This document shows, one piece after another, positions 31,114 through 40,128 of a DNA stretch of 64,000 nt. Every line of letters starts with the position of its first letter. Position 1 is the first letter of the stretch. The notes under the pieces were generated by a model. It had not been told where the DNA came from and ran no database searches. It saw nothing but the letters and a program-made list of their open reading frames with translations. The position numbers and the translations under genes were made by a program. This DNA is from an uncultured Clostridia bacterium (GTDB taxonomy: Bacteria > Bacillota > Clostridia > Christensenellales > Borkfalkiaceae): contig CALVLH010000008.1 of assembly GCA_944336975.1 (NCBI GenBank), positions 1 to 64,000 of the forward strand. Direction: 5' to 3'.

Positions 31114-32505
31114 TTATTTTCGACATAGCAAAACCAGAGTCTCGACGTGTTTTGTCTGAGGGAACATATCGTACGGTTGCAGGAACGAGATCTCGTATTG
31201 TCCGTCGGCGGGATCGCCCTTTTCCAGCTCGCCCGAAGGCGTTTCTTTCAGCGTTCCCGTCAGAATGCCCAGATCGCGGGCAAGCGTCGCGGGATTGCAG
31301 GAGATCATCACGACGCGCGCGATCTTCTGCGCGAGGATCGCCTTCAATACCGACCTGTCCGCGCCCGCGCGAGGCGGGTCGAGCACCACCGTCGCGTTGG
31401 GATGCCTTCCGATCAGTTCGGGAAGCACGTCTTCCACCCTGCCGCAAAGATTGGTCATCTTCTCCGAAAGCCCGTTCTTTTCTTTGAGCGAATCGGCGCA
31501 GGCGCTCGCTTCGGGCACGATCTCGATCCCGTAAGCGTGCGCGCATTTCTTGGCAAACATGGCGGTGAGAAGTCCACCGCCCGCATAACAGTCGATGATC
31601 ACGCCGTTTGCGTCCGTGACCGCGAGGGAGACCGCCTTGTCGTACAGCTTCCCCCGTACGCTTTCGTTGACCTGTACGAAGGTATTTGCGCCCGCCTCGA
31701 ACGTAACGCCGCAATCGGTGCATTCATATATGCCGGGCCCTTTGAGAAGGAGAAACTCCTCGCCGAACACGACGTTGGTTTTTTTGTCGTTGATATTCAG
31801 ATAGAACGAATATTCCGCAAAGATCTCGTCGAGCAGGAACAAAAAATAATCGATTCCCTTGAGATCGCGCTCCGCGGAGACGAGCGTGACGATGAACTTG
31901 CCCTTAAGTTCGCGCACCACAATATGGCGGAGCTGTCCCGTTCCATCCGTCTCGTCGTAGCCGTCCAGACCGCATTTTTCCATAAACCTGCCCAAAGCGT
32001 CAATAAGTTTTCCCGCCCAGGAAGGGTGGATGGGACAGTCGGCGACGGGTACGATGCGATGAGATCGCTCGGCATAAAACCCGACGACGTTCGCCCCGTC
32101 CTTCCTGCCGATGGGAAGCTGCAATTTATTGCGGTAGCCGTATTCCTTTTCGCTCCGCTCGCATGCGGGAACGGGATACTCTATGCCGCCGATCTTGCGC
32201 AGCGCCTCTTTGAGGATGTTGCTCTTGACTTTGAGCTGAAGGCGGTATCGCATGTGCTGCAACTGACAGCCGCCGCAGCGGAAAAACGCTTCGCACTGCG
32301 GGCGCACGCGATCCTCGGCGGGCGTATAGATCTCGACCGCTTTTCCGTAACACACCTTATCTTTGCATTTGAGTACGCGAATCTTTGCCTTTTCGCCCGG
32401 CAGAAGATAGGGCACGAAGACCGTTGCCCCGTCCGCTTTGACGATCCCCTCTCCGTTCGTGCCGAAGGATTCGGCAATTCCGTCAAAAATCTGATTTCTT
32501 TCCAT
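31114..32505 (-). CDS. 23S rRNA (uracil-C5)-methyltransferase RlmD/RlmCD-like
   Basis: The 463-residue protein is an RumA/TrmA-family SAM methyltransferase that makes 5-methyluridine in 23S rRNA. It has an N-terminal TRAM domain (residues 1-60). Iron-sulfur cysteines include the CGGCQLQH motif. NTFVQVNES and the SAM motif IIDCYAGGGLLTAMFA follow, then DPPRAGADRSVL and the catalytic SCNPATLARD, and the end PYDMFPQTKHVETLVLL. The target base (U747, U1939 or both) cannot be told from sequence alone. It is the last gene of a tight operon (3 nt after the preceding membrane protein). Confidence 0.92.
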   Translation of the reverse strand: MERNQIFDGIAESFGTNGEGIVKADGATVFVPYLLPGEKAKIRVLKCKDKVCYGKAVEIYTPAEDRVRPQCEAFFRCGGCQLQHMRYRLQLKVKSNILKEALRKIGGIEYPVPACERSEKEYGYRNKLQLPIGRKDGANVVGFYAERSHRIVPVADCPIHPSWAGKLIDALGRFMEKCGLDGYDETDGTGQLRHIVVRELKGKFIVTLVSAERDLKGIDYFLFLLDEIFAEYSFYLNINDKKTNVVFGEEFLLLKGPGIYECTDCGVTFEAGANTFVQVNESVRGKLYDKAVSLAVTDANGVIIDCYAGGGLLTAMFAKKCAHAYGIEIVPEASACADSLKEKNGLSEKMTNLCGRVEDVLPELIGRHPNATVVLDPPRAGADRSVLKAILAQKIARVVMISCNPATLARDLGILTGTLKETPSGELEKGDPADGQYEISFLQPYDMFPQTKHVETLVLLCRK

Positions 32506-32508
32506 TGT

Positions 32509-33039
32509 CTACCTCCCGATTCTGCGCACGACGACGTCCACCGATCTCTGACACATAAAGATCATATAATCGTAGACGGCGAAAAAGAGCGTTCCCCCCA
32601 CGATGATCACGGGAATGATATATTCGTTGATCCAATCGACGGCGACATTCATGTCGAACACGAAGCGCCAGCAAAGATACATGGCGGCGTCGAACCAGAC
32701 CGCCTTGACCAAAAAGCAAACGATCTTGTTCCAACCGTATTTCTTCTGTAAAAAATTGACGAGCGGATGAAGTCCGAAAAAGACGAAAAAGGGCAAAAGG
32801 CGCCATGCAAACGCAAAGCCGCAAAAAATGCACGCGAGCAGACCGGAAGCGATATAACAGAGCACGTCGCCGAGGATGAAGCCCTTGGACAACGGAAGCA
32901 TGAGCGCGAAACAGCCGACGATATAACCCGTCGCGAGCAGGACGGGATTGAGCGAACCGAGCGAGAGAAACACGGTCGCGATCGCGCAGGAGACCGCGGA
33001 AAGCGCGATCTCAAACGCTTTGGACGGTTTCTTCTCCAT
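32509..33039 (-). CDS. Hypothetical multi-pass membrane protein
   Basis: This 176-residue protein has about five hydrophobic helices and short basic loops (start MEKKPSKAF, end RSVDVVVRRIGR). I do not recognise a family. The start codon overlaps the stop of the DnaJ-like gene region directly (TAA then ATG with no gap). rlmD follows 3 nt later. Its position within the DUF5685/DnaJ-like group suggests a linked function. Confidence 0.75.
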   Translation of the reverse strand: MEKKPSKAFEIALSAVSCAIATVFLSLGSLNPVLLATGYIVGCFALMLPLSKGFILGDVLCYIASGLLACIFCGFAFAWRLLPFFVFFGLHPLVNFLQKKYGWNKIVCFLVKAVWFDAAMYLCWRFVFDMNVAVDWINEYIIPVIIVGGTLFFAVYDYMIFMCQRSVDVVVRRIGR

Positions 33040-33648
33040 TTACCTGCAACCGCAGCACAGATTGAACAGGCAGTTCACGCAAAGATAGGTATAACAGCAG
33101 CTCGCGCAAGTGGAACACCAGTTCCCGCCCATCTGCTCGGAGTCCGATTGCACGTTGGGATTGGTGTTGGGCGCGCCGCCCGTCTGGCTCTGATAATTGA
33201 CGTGAGCGTTCAGCTTCTGATAGGCGTCCTGATATTTGGAATTGACGGGATCCATCTGCATCGCGATCTCGAGCTGTTTCTTGCTCTCGTTCATCCAGTT
33301 CTTCTTATAAAAGACGACCGATTGCAGATAGTGCCATTCCGCATTGCGCTCGTTGAATGCGTCAAGCTTGGATTGTGCGGCGGCGATGTCGCCCTTGCGG
33401 ATGAGATCGGCGACCTCTTCGAACGCGCTCTCTCCGTTCGTGTTCTGTTTGTTTTCTTTGCGCTCCGACGTGAGTTCCCGATATGCCGCTTCCAGCCTGT
33501 CGAGCATTTTTGCGGCGTTGTTGCCCTCTTCGCCGGGCAGCCAGCGCTCCTCGTTGTACTTGGCTTTCAGCGCGGCATAACTCGCGTCGATCTCCTCGTC
33601 CGTCGCGTCCTCCGCGACCTGTAAGATACGATAATTTTCCTTATTCAT
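33040..33648 (-). CDS. DnaJ-like protein lacking HPD, Cys-rich C-terminus
   Basis: The 202-residue protein begins with a J-domain-like fold (YRILQVAEDATDEEIDASYAALKAKY, then AAKMLDRLEAAYREL). The HPD tripeptide needed to stimulate Hsp70 ATPase is replaced by NEERWLPGEEG. A helical-repeat-like middle (residues 75-140) and a Gln/Asn-rich linker follow. The final 25 residues contain nine Cys (start CSTCASCC, end CCGCR), which could bind metal or be lipid-modified. It sits 13 nt after a DUF5685 gene. Related HPD-less proteins occur in other Clostridia, but the function is unknown. Confidence 0.8.
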   Translation of the reverse strand: MNKENYRILQVAEDATDEEIDASYAALKAKYNEERWLPGEEGNNAAKMLDRLEAAYRELTSERKENKQNTNGESAFEEVADLIRKGDIAAAQSKLDAFNERNAEWHYLQSVVFYKKNWMNESKKQLEIAMQMDPVNSKYQDAYQKLNAHVNYQSQTGGAPNTNPNVQSDSEQMGGNWCSTCASCCYTYLCVNCLFNLCCGCR

Positions 33649-33661
33649 TCTGTCGTCCTTG

Positions 33662-34528
33662 TCAGATTTTTTTCTCTATTTTTCCGCACTTTTCACAGCG
33701 CATCACGCGCGCGGTCTGCATCGGCACGCCGCGCAGGATGATATTGTCCGTGAGATCGCGGTTAAAGCTGAACCCGACCCCAGAGAGATTTTCCCGCATC
33801 GCGTAAAACGTCGTATCGAAGAGGAAGGAAAGGTCTTCCCCGTGCTCCGCGATCAGGCTCTTCTTATCCGCGCTGCCGTACGAAAGCACGAACGGGTTAT
33901 AAGCGCCCTTCTTTTTGTCCTTATCGTAATCGTCCAGGGCGTCGATGAGGTAGATCCATTTCCCGAGCGCATAAAACAGTCCCGCGCTCGCCTCGCTCCT
34001 CTTTTCCCCGAGAAAATGATCGCTCAACTCGCGCATCATGTTCGCCGTGGCGTCCGCCGCGATGTCGGGAGAAGCCGTCTTCGCCCGCTCGCACGCCGCC
34101 TGAGCGCGCATATTCCGATCGACGATCTCCGTCAGCTCGGGATACCGCTTTTTTGCCCGAAGGAATCCGCGGCGGAACCAAAGCCGCGCCCCTCTGCCGC
34201 GCTTTTCGTCCTCGATGTCGTCGGTGAGTTTATAATACACCAGCACGGTATTGAGCGCACCCAGTTCTTCGGTCAGTTCATCTACCGCCGCGATGGGACG
34301 GCGCACGATCATGTGTTCGAAACAATGCTGTTTCTCCACGCGGATGTCCTTCCCGCTCATATTATGCAACAGGGCGGACAAAAACGCCATATCGTAAGAA
34401 AGTCCCATGCGCGCGGCGTGCCCGCAGGATGCGCCGATGCCCTTGCACACTCCGCAGTACAGCGCCTTGTAGAGCATGAAGTCCTTGACGTAAAGGTTGG
34501 GCAGATCGTAACGGACATACCCGAACAT
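33662..34528 (-). CDS. DUF5685 family protein
   Basis: The 288-residue protein matches the DUF5685 pattern: MFGYVRYDLPNLYVKDFMLYKALYCGVCKGIG at the start, with a CxxC pair and a third Cys, then a helical body with conserved Asp residues (SYDMAF, KLTDDIEDEKRG, LYALGKWIYLIDALDDYDKDKKKG). Those acidic helices recall isoprenoid-synthase-like folds, but that is only an impression. The C-terminus has a CEKCG pair. The start is 3 nt after the trpS stop. The family is uncharacterised and is typically next to DnaJ-like genes, as here. Confidence 0.85.
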   Translation of the reverse strand: MFGYVRYDLPNLYVKDFMLYKALYCGVCKGIGASCGHAARMGLSYDMAFLSALLHNMSGKDIRVEKQHCFEHMIVRRPIAAVDELTEELGALNTVLVYYKLTDDIEDEKRGRGARLWFRRGFLRAKKRYPELTEIVDRNMRAQAACERAKTASPDIAADATANMMRELSDHFLGEKRSEASAGLFYALGKWIYLIDALDDYDKDKKKGAYNPFVLSYGSADKKSLIAEHGEDLSFLFDTTFYAMRENLSGVGFSFNRDLTDNIILRGVPMQTARVMRCEKCGKIEKKI

Positions 34529-34531
34529 CGC

Positions 34532-35527
34532 TTATTCTCCCTGATAAAATCCGATTTTTCTGTATACTTTGGAAAGCATCTTTCTCGCCGCCTTGTAAGC
34601 GCGTTCCGCGCCCTCTCTGAGCACCTGATTGAGGTATGCCTTGTCTGCGAGCAGGCGCTTCTGCTCTGCCTGCACGGGCGCAAGGACGTCCGCGACCGTC
34701 TCGCCGACGGCGAGCTTGAAATCGCCGTAGCCCTTGCCTTCGAACTGCTTTTCTGCCTCGGCGACGGTACAGCCCGAAAACGCCGAATAGATGTTGAGAA
34801 GATTGGTCACGCCCGGCTTGTCCTCGGCCGCGACGATGCGGTTGTCGCTGTCGGTGACCGCGCGGCGGAATTTGCGCAGGATGGTATCCCTGTCGTCCGA
34901 AAGATAGACGGAAGCATTGGGATTTTCGTCCGACTTGCTCATCTTTTTGGTCGGCTCCTGCAAAGAAGCGATCTTCGCGCCCTCTTTGAGGGTATAAGCC
35001 TCGGGAACGCGGAAGGTCTCGCCGTAGCGGTTATTGAAACGGACGGCGATGTCGCGAGCGATCTCCAGATGCTGGCGCTGATCGACGCCCACGGGCACAA
35101 TATCCGTCTGATAGAGCAGGATGTCCGCCGCCATGAGGACGGGATAGTCCATGAGCCCCATGTTGATATTTTCCGCGTGTTTCGCGCTTTTATCCTTGAA
35201 CTGCGTCATGCGCTCCATTTCGCCCACATACGTCATGGTATTGAGCACCCAGGTGAGTTCGGCATGCTGCGGGACCTGCGACTGCACGTACAGCGTGCAA
35301 TGCGCGGGATCCACCCCGCAGGCAATATACAGCGCGAGCAATTCCACCGTCCTGCGGCGGAGTTCCGCCGGTTCCTGACGGACGGTGATCGCGTGCATGT
35401 TCGCGATCGCGTAATAACACTCGTATTCGTTTTGCAGTTTCACCCAATTGCGGATGGCTCCCGTATAGTTCCCGATGGTGAGATTTCCGCTCGGCTGGAC
35501 CGCCGAATACAACACTTTCTTTTCCAT
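34532..35527 (-). CDS. trpS: Tryptophanyl-tRNA synthetase
   Basis: The 331-residue class Ic synthetase has the HIGH-equivalent TIGNYTGAIRNW near residue 17. The substrate-pocket segment YPVLMAADILLYQTDIVPVGVDQRQHLE is present, as is the KMSKS loop (PTKKMSKSDENP) near residue 194. The length is normal. It has its own sigma-A promoter and no T-box leader that I can see. It heads the operon trpS-DUF5685-DnaJ-like-membrane protein-rlmD. Confidence 0.97.
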   Translation of the reverse strand: MEKKVLYSAVQPSGNLTIGNYTGAIRNWVKLQNEYECYYAIANMHAITVRQEPAELRRRTVELLALYIACGVDPAHCTLYVQSQVPQHAELTWVLNTMTYVGEMERMTQFKDKSAKHAENINMGLMDYPVLMAADILLYQTDIVPVGVDQRQHLEIARDIAVRFNNRYGETFRVPEAYTLKEGAKIASLQEPTKKMSKSDENPNASVYLSDDRDTILRKFRRAVTDSDNRIVAAEDKPGVTNLLNIYSAFSGCTVAEAEKQFEGKGYGDFKLAVGETVADVLAPVQAEQKRLLADKAYLNQVLREGAERAYKAARKMLSKVYRKIGFYQGE

Positions 35528-35556
35528 ATTCTTCCCGCTTAAAACAAATTTTAGTT

Positions 35557-35585
35557 ATTATACCACATTCTTTTGTAAATTGCAA
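35557..35585 (-). promoter_or_regulatory. Promoter of trpS operon
   Basis: On the minus strand TTGCAA (35580-35585), a 17-nt spacer and TATAAT (35557-35562), 30 nt upstream of the start codon. Confidence 0.85.
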
Positions 35586-35660
35586 TGCGTAAAGCAAAAC
35601 AATCGCGGCTGTTCACCGAGATATGCGGCAATTTTCACCGCGATTGCACAATTTCGCACG

Positions 35661-35691
35661 GAAAAAGAAAAACAGGGAGTTCCCCTGTTTT
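35661..35691 (-). terminator. thrC terminator
   Basis: A 9-bp stem (35669-35677 with 35683-35691) with an A-rich left flank, giving a U-rich tail on the minus strand, 20 nt past the thrC stop. Confidence 0.8.
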
Positions 35692-35711
35692 CATTAACGC
35701 GCAGACGGCGT

Positions 35712-37205
35712 TCAGCCGACAAATTTGAGAACTTCGTCGAAGAGCTTGTCCGCCGCGGACGTCTGCTTGAAGCGGATCGTCTTGTAACGGAGCGCTTTCA
35801 GGCTCTCGGGGACTTTCATCGCCGTGAGAAGATTGATCCGCTTGATCCCCTTGAAGCTGTCCTTGACGTCGTTGCCCGTCAGGGCATACAACACGTCCTG
35901 CGGGAATTTATAAGGGCTCGCCGTGGACACGACGACCATAGGGATCTCCTCCTTGTCGTGGCTGTCCTCGCGGTATTTTTCATACTGTTGCGCGACGTGC
36001 ATCGCCACGCCCGTATGCGTATCCATCGGATAGCCGTATTCGGTGAAGAACTCGTACATACAGTCCACCGTCTCGTCCTCGCTCGTGCAGCCCGCAAAGA
36101 AATTTTCGCGGATGAGCGCGGCCTCCTTCTCGCTGACGCGGTATTTGCCCGTCTTGGAAAGCTCCTGCATCCTCTGCGCCGTCAGTTCGGCGTCTCTGCC
36201 CGAGATCTCGAAGATGAGACGTTCGAGGTTGGAGGAGATGAGAATATCCATGGACGGCGACATGGTCTTGTAGAAGGGGCGCTTCACGTCGTACACGCCG
36301 CTCGCGATGAAATCGGTGAGAATGTTGTTCTTATTGGACGCGCACACAAGCGTGCCGACGGGAAGCCCCATCTGCTTGGCGTAATATGCCGCGAGGATGT
36401 TGCCGAAATTGCCCGTGGGGACGGTGAAATTGACCTTGTCCCCCATTGCGATCTGTTCGGAAGAGACGAGATCGAGATACGCGGAGAAATAATAGGCGAT
36501 CTGCGGGGCGAGCCGTCCGAAGTTGATGGAATTGGCGGAAGAGAGAAGGAAATTCCGCTCTTTGAGCTTCGCCTGGCATTCCGCGGAATTGAAAATGCGC
36601 TTGACCGCGCTCTGACAATCGTCGAAATTGCCCTTGACCGCGACGACGTTGACGTTCTCCCCTTCCTGCGTGCACATCTGCAATTTTTGCATTTTGGAGA
36701 CGCCGTCGTCGGGGTAGAACACCATGATGCGGATGCCTTCCGCGTCCTTGAACCCTTCCAGGGCAGCTTTGCCCGTGTCTCCGCTCGTTGCGACGAGAAT
36801 AAGGATATTTTCTTTGATGCCGCAAAGATCACACCCCTTTCTGAGGAGATACGGGAGCACGGTGAGCGCCATATCCTTGAACGCGCAGGTCGGACCGTGG
36901 AAGAGTTCGAGCATATACATCCCGTTTTCCACCTTGACGAGCGGGGCGGGATCCCCGTCCTCGAACTGACCGTACGCCTTCCTCAACGCGGCAAGCAGTT
37001 CTTCTTTGTCATAATCGTCCAGATATTTGTGAAGGACGAACGCCGCGCGTTCGGGATAGTCCATGGCGAGCATCTCTTCCAGCTCTTCGCGCGAGACCGC
37101 AGGGAAGCGTTCGGGCACGAACAGGCCGCCGTCCGAAGCGATCCCCTGTACGATCGCATGTGCGCCCGTTACCCGTTCCTTTCCTCTTGTGCTTACGAAA
37201 TACAT
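35712..37205 (-). CDS. thrC: Threonine synthase
   Basis: The 497-residue PLP enzyme converts O-phosphohomoserine to threonine. The start MYFVSTRGKERVTGAHAIVQGIASDGGLFVPE is typical of the long bacterial/fungal form. The PLP lysine lies in FHGPTCAFKDMALTVLPYLL near residue 107, and the phosphate-binding segment ILVATSGDTGKAAL follows. The ATG at 37205 has AAGGAG at a good distance; an 8-codon upstream extension lacks one. Between it and the upstream P-loop gene lies a large perfect hairpin (37232-37259), which may limit read-through. Confidence 0.96.
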   Translation of the reverse strand: MYFVSTRGKERVTGAHAIVQGIASDGGLFVPERFPAVSREELEEMLAMDYPERAAFVLHKYLDDYDKEELLAALRKAYGQFEDGDPAPLVKVENGMYMLELFHGPTCAFKDMALTVLPYLLRKGCDLCGIKENILILVATSGDTGKAALEGFKDAEGIRIMVFYPDDGVSKMQKLQMCTQEGENVNVVAVKGNFDDCQSAVKRIFNSAECQAKLKERNFLLSSANSINFGRLAPQIAYYFSAYLDLVSSEQIAMGDKVNFTVPTGNFGNILAAYYAKQMGLPVGTLVCASNKNNILTDFIASGVYDVKRPFYKTMSPSMDILISSNLERLIFEISGRDAELTAQRMQELSKTGKYRVSEKEAALIRENFFAGCTSEDETVDCMYEFFTEYGYPMDTHTGVAMHVAQQYEKYREDSHDKEEIPMVVVSTASPYKFPQDVLYALTGNDVKDSFKGIKRINLLTAMKVPESLKALRYKTIRFKQTSAADKLFDEVLKFVG

Positions 37206-37221
37206 TGTATAAACTCCTTGT

Positions 37222-37274
37222 TGAAACAATCCAACTCTCGGGCGGTCGCCCGAGAGTTGACTTTGACCGTTTCA
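37222..37274 (-). promoter_or_regulatory. Nested hairpin in front of thrC
   Basis: A perfect 13-bp stem (37232-37244 with 37247-37259) is enclosed by a 6-bp outer pair (TGAAAC at 37222-37227 and GTTTCA at 37269-37274). It ends a few bases before the thrC ribosome site. It lacks a clear U-tract and could be a weak terminator, an RNA stability element or an attenuator. Confidence 0.6.
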
Positions 37275-37290
37275 GATTGAATTGACTTCC

Positions 37291-37698
37291 TCAGAGATAT
37301 TTTTTGATGAAATCGGGCAGATCTTCCTGCGCGCAGCTGCAGGTGATGTACATTTTGAGACTGCGCAATTCGGAGACCTTTTCCAGCATATAGAAGAAGG
37401 CGGACATTTCGCCGAGCCCCTTCCCCGCGATCCGCGCAACGCCGTCGACGAAGATGTACTCGTTATCGTAGTTCCCCGCGATCACGCCCTTGATGAAACC
37501 GCACAGCGCGTCCTCACCCGCGATCGCATAATCGCTGACGTCGATGAAGCGCACCTCGCGTTTCAGATCGTACATATATCTCTTCGTATCCGTTATAAAA
37601 ATCAGGTGTCCTTTTGCGTCGGCGACCGCCGCATTTGCCGCGTCGATGATTCTCTTCGTTTTGCCGCTGCCCTTGGGTCCGCAGATGATTTTGATCAT
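37291..37698 (-). CDS. Small P-loop NTPase-like protein
   Basis: The 135-residue protein begins with a Walker A motif (IICGPKGSGKTKRIID), and a strand IFVDGVARI could serve as Walker B. I know no exact function. Small ATPase-like proteins of this type are widespread in Clostridia. It ends with a Cys pair (YITCSCAQED). It has its own promoter and strong ribosome site (GGAGGAA). The downstream thrC may be transcribed from the same promoter. Confidence 0.72.
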   Translation of the reverse strand: MIKIICGPKGSGKTKRIIDAANAAVADAKGHLIFITDTKRYMYDLKREVRFIDVSDYAIAGEDALCGFIKGVIAGNYDNEYIFVDGVARIAGKGLGEMSAFFYMLEKVSELRSLKMYITCSCAQEDLPDFIKKYL

Positions 37699-37749
37699 AT
37701 TGTCAGGTTCCTCCTTGCACGCCTTACGGCGAATCTGTTTATTGATACT

Positions 37750-37778
37750 ATTCTACCAAGTTTTTATGCACAATTCAA
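37750..37778 (-). promoter_or_regulatory. Promoter of P-loop gene (and perhaps thrC)
   Basis: On the minus strand TTGAAT (37773-37778), a 17-nt spacer and TAGAAT (37750-37755). Confidence 0.7.
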
Positions 37779-37806
37779 GACCTTTTGCGAAAAAAAGATA
37801 AAATTT

Positions 37807-39006
37807 TTATTGCAAACTGCGCATAAACGCGTCGATTCGATTGAGTCCTTCCAGCATATCGCTCATGGAAAGCGAATAGGAGATACGCACGCATTCGTCG
37901 TCGCCGAAAGAAATGCCGGGCACGACCGCAACTTTCGCCGCGTCGAGCAGAGCGTCCGCAAACGACACCGAACCGTCGATGACCTTGTTCCCGAATTTCT
38001 TGCCGTACGCCGAATCGACGATGAGCATCGCGTAGAACGCACCGTCGGGCACCACGCAGGACACCCCTTCCATCGTCGCGATGCGTTTGAGCATCGCCTC
38101 TCTGCGCTTGGCGAAGATGGCGACCATCTCTTCGACGGACGCCTCGGGCGAATTGAGCGCCTTGATCGTCGCATACTGCGCGATCGAGTTGGCGTTGGAC
38201 GTCGCATGACTCTGGAAGGAGTCGATCGCCTTCGCTACGTCCTTGGGCGCCGCGAGATAGCCGATGCGCCAGCCTGTCATCGCATACGTCTTGGAGACGC
38301 CGTTGACGGTGATCGTGAGTTCCTTCATCTTCTCCGAGCTCGCCGCGAAGGAGAAGGGCTTCACGTTGCCGTAGACGAGTTTTTCATAGATCTCGTCGGA
38401 AAGGACAAAGATCTCCGCTTCCTCGCATACTTTCGCCAAAGCGCGCACTTCCGCTTCCGAATACACCGCGCCCGTGGGATTGGACGGGGAATTGAAGATG
38501 AGCATCTTCGTCTTGGGCGTGATCGCCGCTCTGAGCTGTTCTGGGGTGAGTTTGAAGCCGTTTTCGCGCGAAGTGCGCACGATGACGGGAACGCCCCCGC
38601 ACACCTTGACCACTTCGGGATAGGTGAGCCAGTAGGGCGCGGGAATGATGACCTCGTCCCCTTCGTTCAGGAGCGCATAGCAGGCGTTGAAGATGGAATG
38701 CTTTGCGCCGTTGGAAACGATGATCTGAGAAGAATCGTAATCCAAATTATTGTCCCGTTTGAACTTTTCGCAGATGGCGCGACGCAGTTCGAGGAGTCCC
38801 GACGAAGGCGTATATTTCGTATGCCCCTTTTCGAGCGCGGCTTCCGCCGCCTCCACGATGTGCGCGGGCGTGTTGAAATCGGGTTCGCCGACGCCGAAGG
38901 AAATGACGTCTTCGCCCGCCGCCTTCATCGCCTTCGCCTTCGCGCTGATCGCGAGCGTCAGCGACGGAGAAATGGTGCGGATGCGATTTGCAAGTCTTTC
39001 TTTCAT
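37807..39006 (-). CDS. Aspartate aminotransferase (class I PLP)
   Basis: The 399-residue class I aminotransferase resembles AspB/AspC of the Ib subgroup. It has SFGVGEPDFNTPAHI near residue 37, TKYTPSSGLLELR, APYWLTYPE, NSPSNPTGAVYSEAE, the PLP lysine in VSKTYAMTGWRIGYLA and a C-terminal VRISYSLS that holds the substrate-binding arginine. The main reaction is probably aspartate/2-oxoglutarate transamination, although related enzymes also act on prephenate or other acids. AGGAGG precedes the start. It follows prfA by 40 nt. Confidence 0.9.
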   Translation of the reverse strand: MKERLANRIRTISPSLTLAISAKAKAMKAAGEDVISFGVGEPDFNTPAHIVEAAEAALEKGHTKYTPSSGLLELRRAICEKFKRDNNLDYDSSQIIVSNGAKHSIFNACYALLNEGDEVIIPAPYWLTYPEVVKVCGGVPVIVRTSRENGFKLTPEQLRAAITPKTKMLIFNSPSNPTGAVYSEAEVRALAKVCEEAEIFVLSDEIYEKLVYGNVKPFSFAASSEKMKELTITVNGVSKTYAMTGWRIGYLAAPKDVAKAIDSFQSHATSNANSIAQYATIKALNSPEASVEEMVAIFAKRREAMLKRIATMEGVSCVVPDGAFYAMLIVDSAYGKKFGNKVIDGSVSFADALLDAAKVAVVPGISFGDDECVRISYSLSMSDMLEGLNRIDAFMRSLQ

Positions 39007-39046
39007 GGTTTTGCCTCCTGTATGGTTAAAAAAATCTCAGACGTGA

Positions 39047-40120
39047 TCAGTCTTCCTCGTCCGGACCCGCAAGCTGCGCTTCGCGGTCGGCGAGGGCAAG
39101 CGCCTCCACCATCTCGTCGATCTCGCCCATCATGAACGCGTCGATGGAAAAAAGGCTGAGTCCGATCCTGTGATCGGTCACGCGGCTCTGCGGGAAATTA
39201 TAGGTGCGGATGCGCTCGCTCCGATCGCCCGTGCCGACCAGGCTCTTCCTGTTTCGCGCCTCTGCGTTCGCCGCCATGCCGTTATAATAATCGTACAGAC
39301 GCGTGCGCAGGACGCGGAACGCCTTTTCTTTGTTTTTCAGCTGGGAACGTTCGTCCTGACAGCTCACCACGATGCCCGTCGGGAAATGGGTGATGCGGAT
39401 CGCCGTTTCCGTCTTATTGACCTTCTGCCCGCCCGCGCCCGAGGATCGGAAAAGATCCACGCGGATGTCCTTTTCGTTGATCTCCACTTCCACTTCTTCC
39501 GCTTCGGGAAGCACGGCGACGGTGACCGTCGAGGTATGCACCCTGCCCTGCGATTCCGTTTCGGGAACGCGCTGTACGCGGTGCACGCCGCTCTCGTATT
39601 TGAGCAGGCGGTAGGCGTCTTTCCCCGTCACGTTGACGATGACTTCCTTCATGCCGCCTAGTTCCGTCTCGTTCATGTCCACGACGTCCCATTTCAAACG
39701 ATGACGTTCGCAGTAAGCCATATACATGCGGTACAGTTCGTAGGCGAACAGCGCCGCCTCTTCCCCGCCCGCACCGCCGCGGATCTCCAGCGTACAGCCG
39801 CGGCTGTCGTTCTTGTCCTTCGGCAGAAGCAGGATCTTGAGCTCCTCTTTAATCGTTTCCAGGCGCTCCTTGCAGGCGTAACCCTCGTCGAGCAGCATCT
39901 GTTTCATCTCGCCCGTCTCCGTTTCCGCTTCCGCAAACGCCGCGTCCGCCTCCGCCTTCACGCGCAGGTAGTCTCGGTATTTTTCCGCCGTCTCTTCGAT
40001 CTCCGCCCGCTCTTTAGAAAGCGCCGTCCACGTCTCCATGTCCGCCATCGTCTCCTGCGAAGAGAGCTGCTCGGACAGCGCGTCGAACCGCGCCAGAATT
40101 GCGTCGAGTTTCGAGAACAT
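39047..40120 (-). CDS. prfA: Peptide chain release factor 1
   Basis: The 357-residue RF1 reads UAA and UAG stop codons. The stop-recognition PxT motif reads PET in RVPETESQGRVHTST. The catalytic GGQ lies in SSGAGGQKVNKTETAIRITH, and the glutamine is the expected target of PrmC, which is encoded 8 nt upstream in the same operon. The C-terminus (IGLSLFSIDAFMMGE) is typical of RF1. AAGGAG precedes the ATG. Confidence 0.97.
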   Translation of the reverse strand: MFSKLDAILARFDALSEQLSSQETMADMETWTALSKERAEIEETAEKYRDYLRVKAEADAAFAEAETETGEMKQMLLDEGYACKERLETIKEELKILLLPKDKNDSRGCTLEIRGGAGGEEAALFAYELYRMYMAYCERHRLKWDVVDMNETELGGMKEVIVNVTGKDAYRLLKYESGVHRVQRVPETESQGRVHTSTVTVAVLPEAEEVEVEINEKDIRVDLFRSSGAGGQKVNKTETAIRITHFPTGIVVSCQDERSQLKNKEKAFRVLRTRLYDYYNGMAANAEARNRKSLVGTGDRSERIRTYNFPQSRVTDHRIGLSLFSIDAFMMGEIDEMVEALALADREAQLAGPDEED

Positions 40121-40128
40121 ATCTCTCC

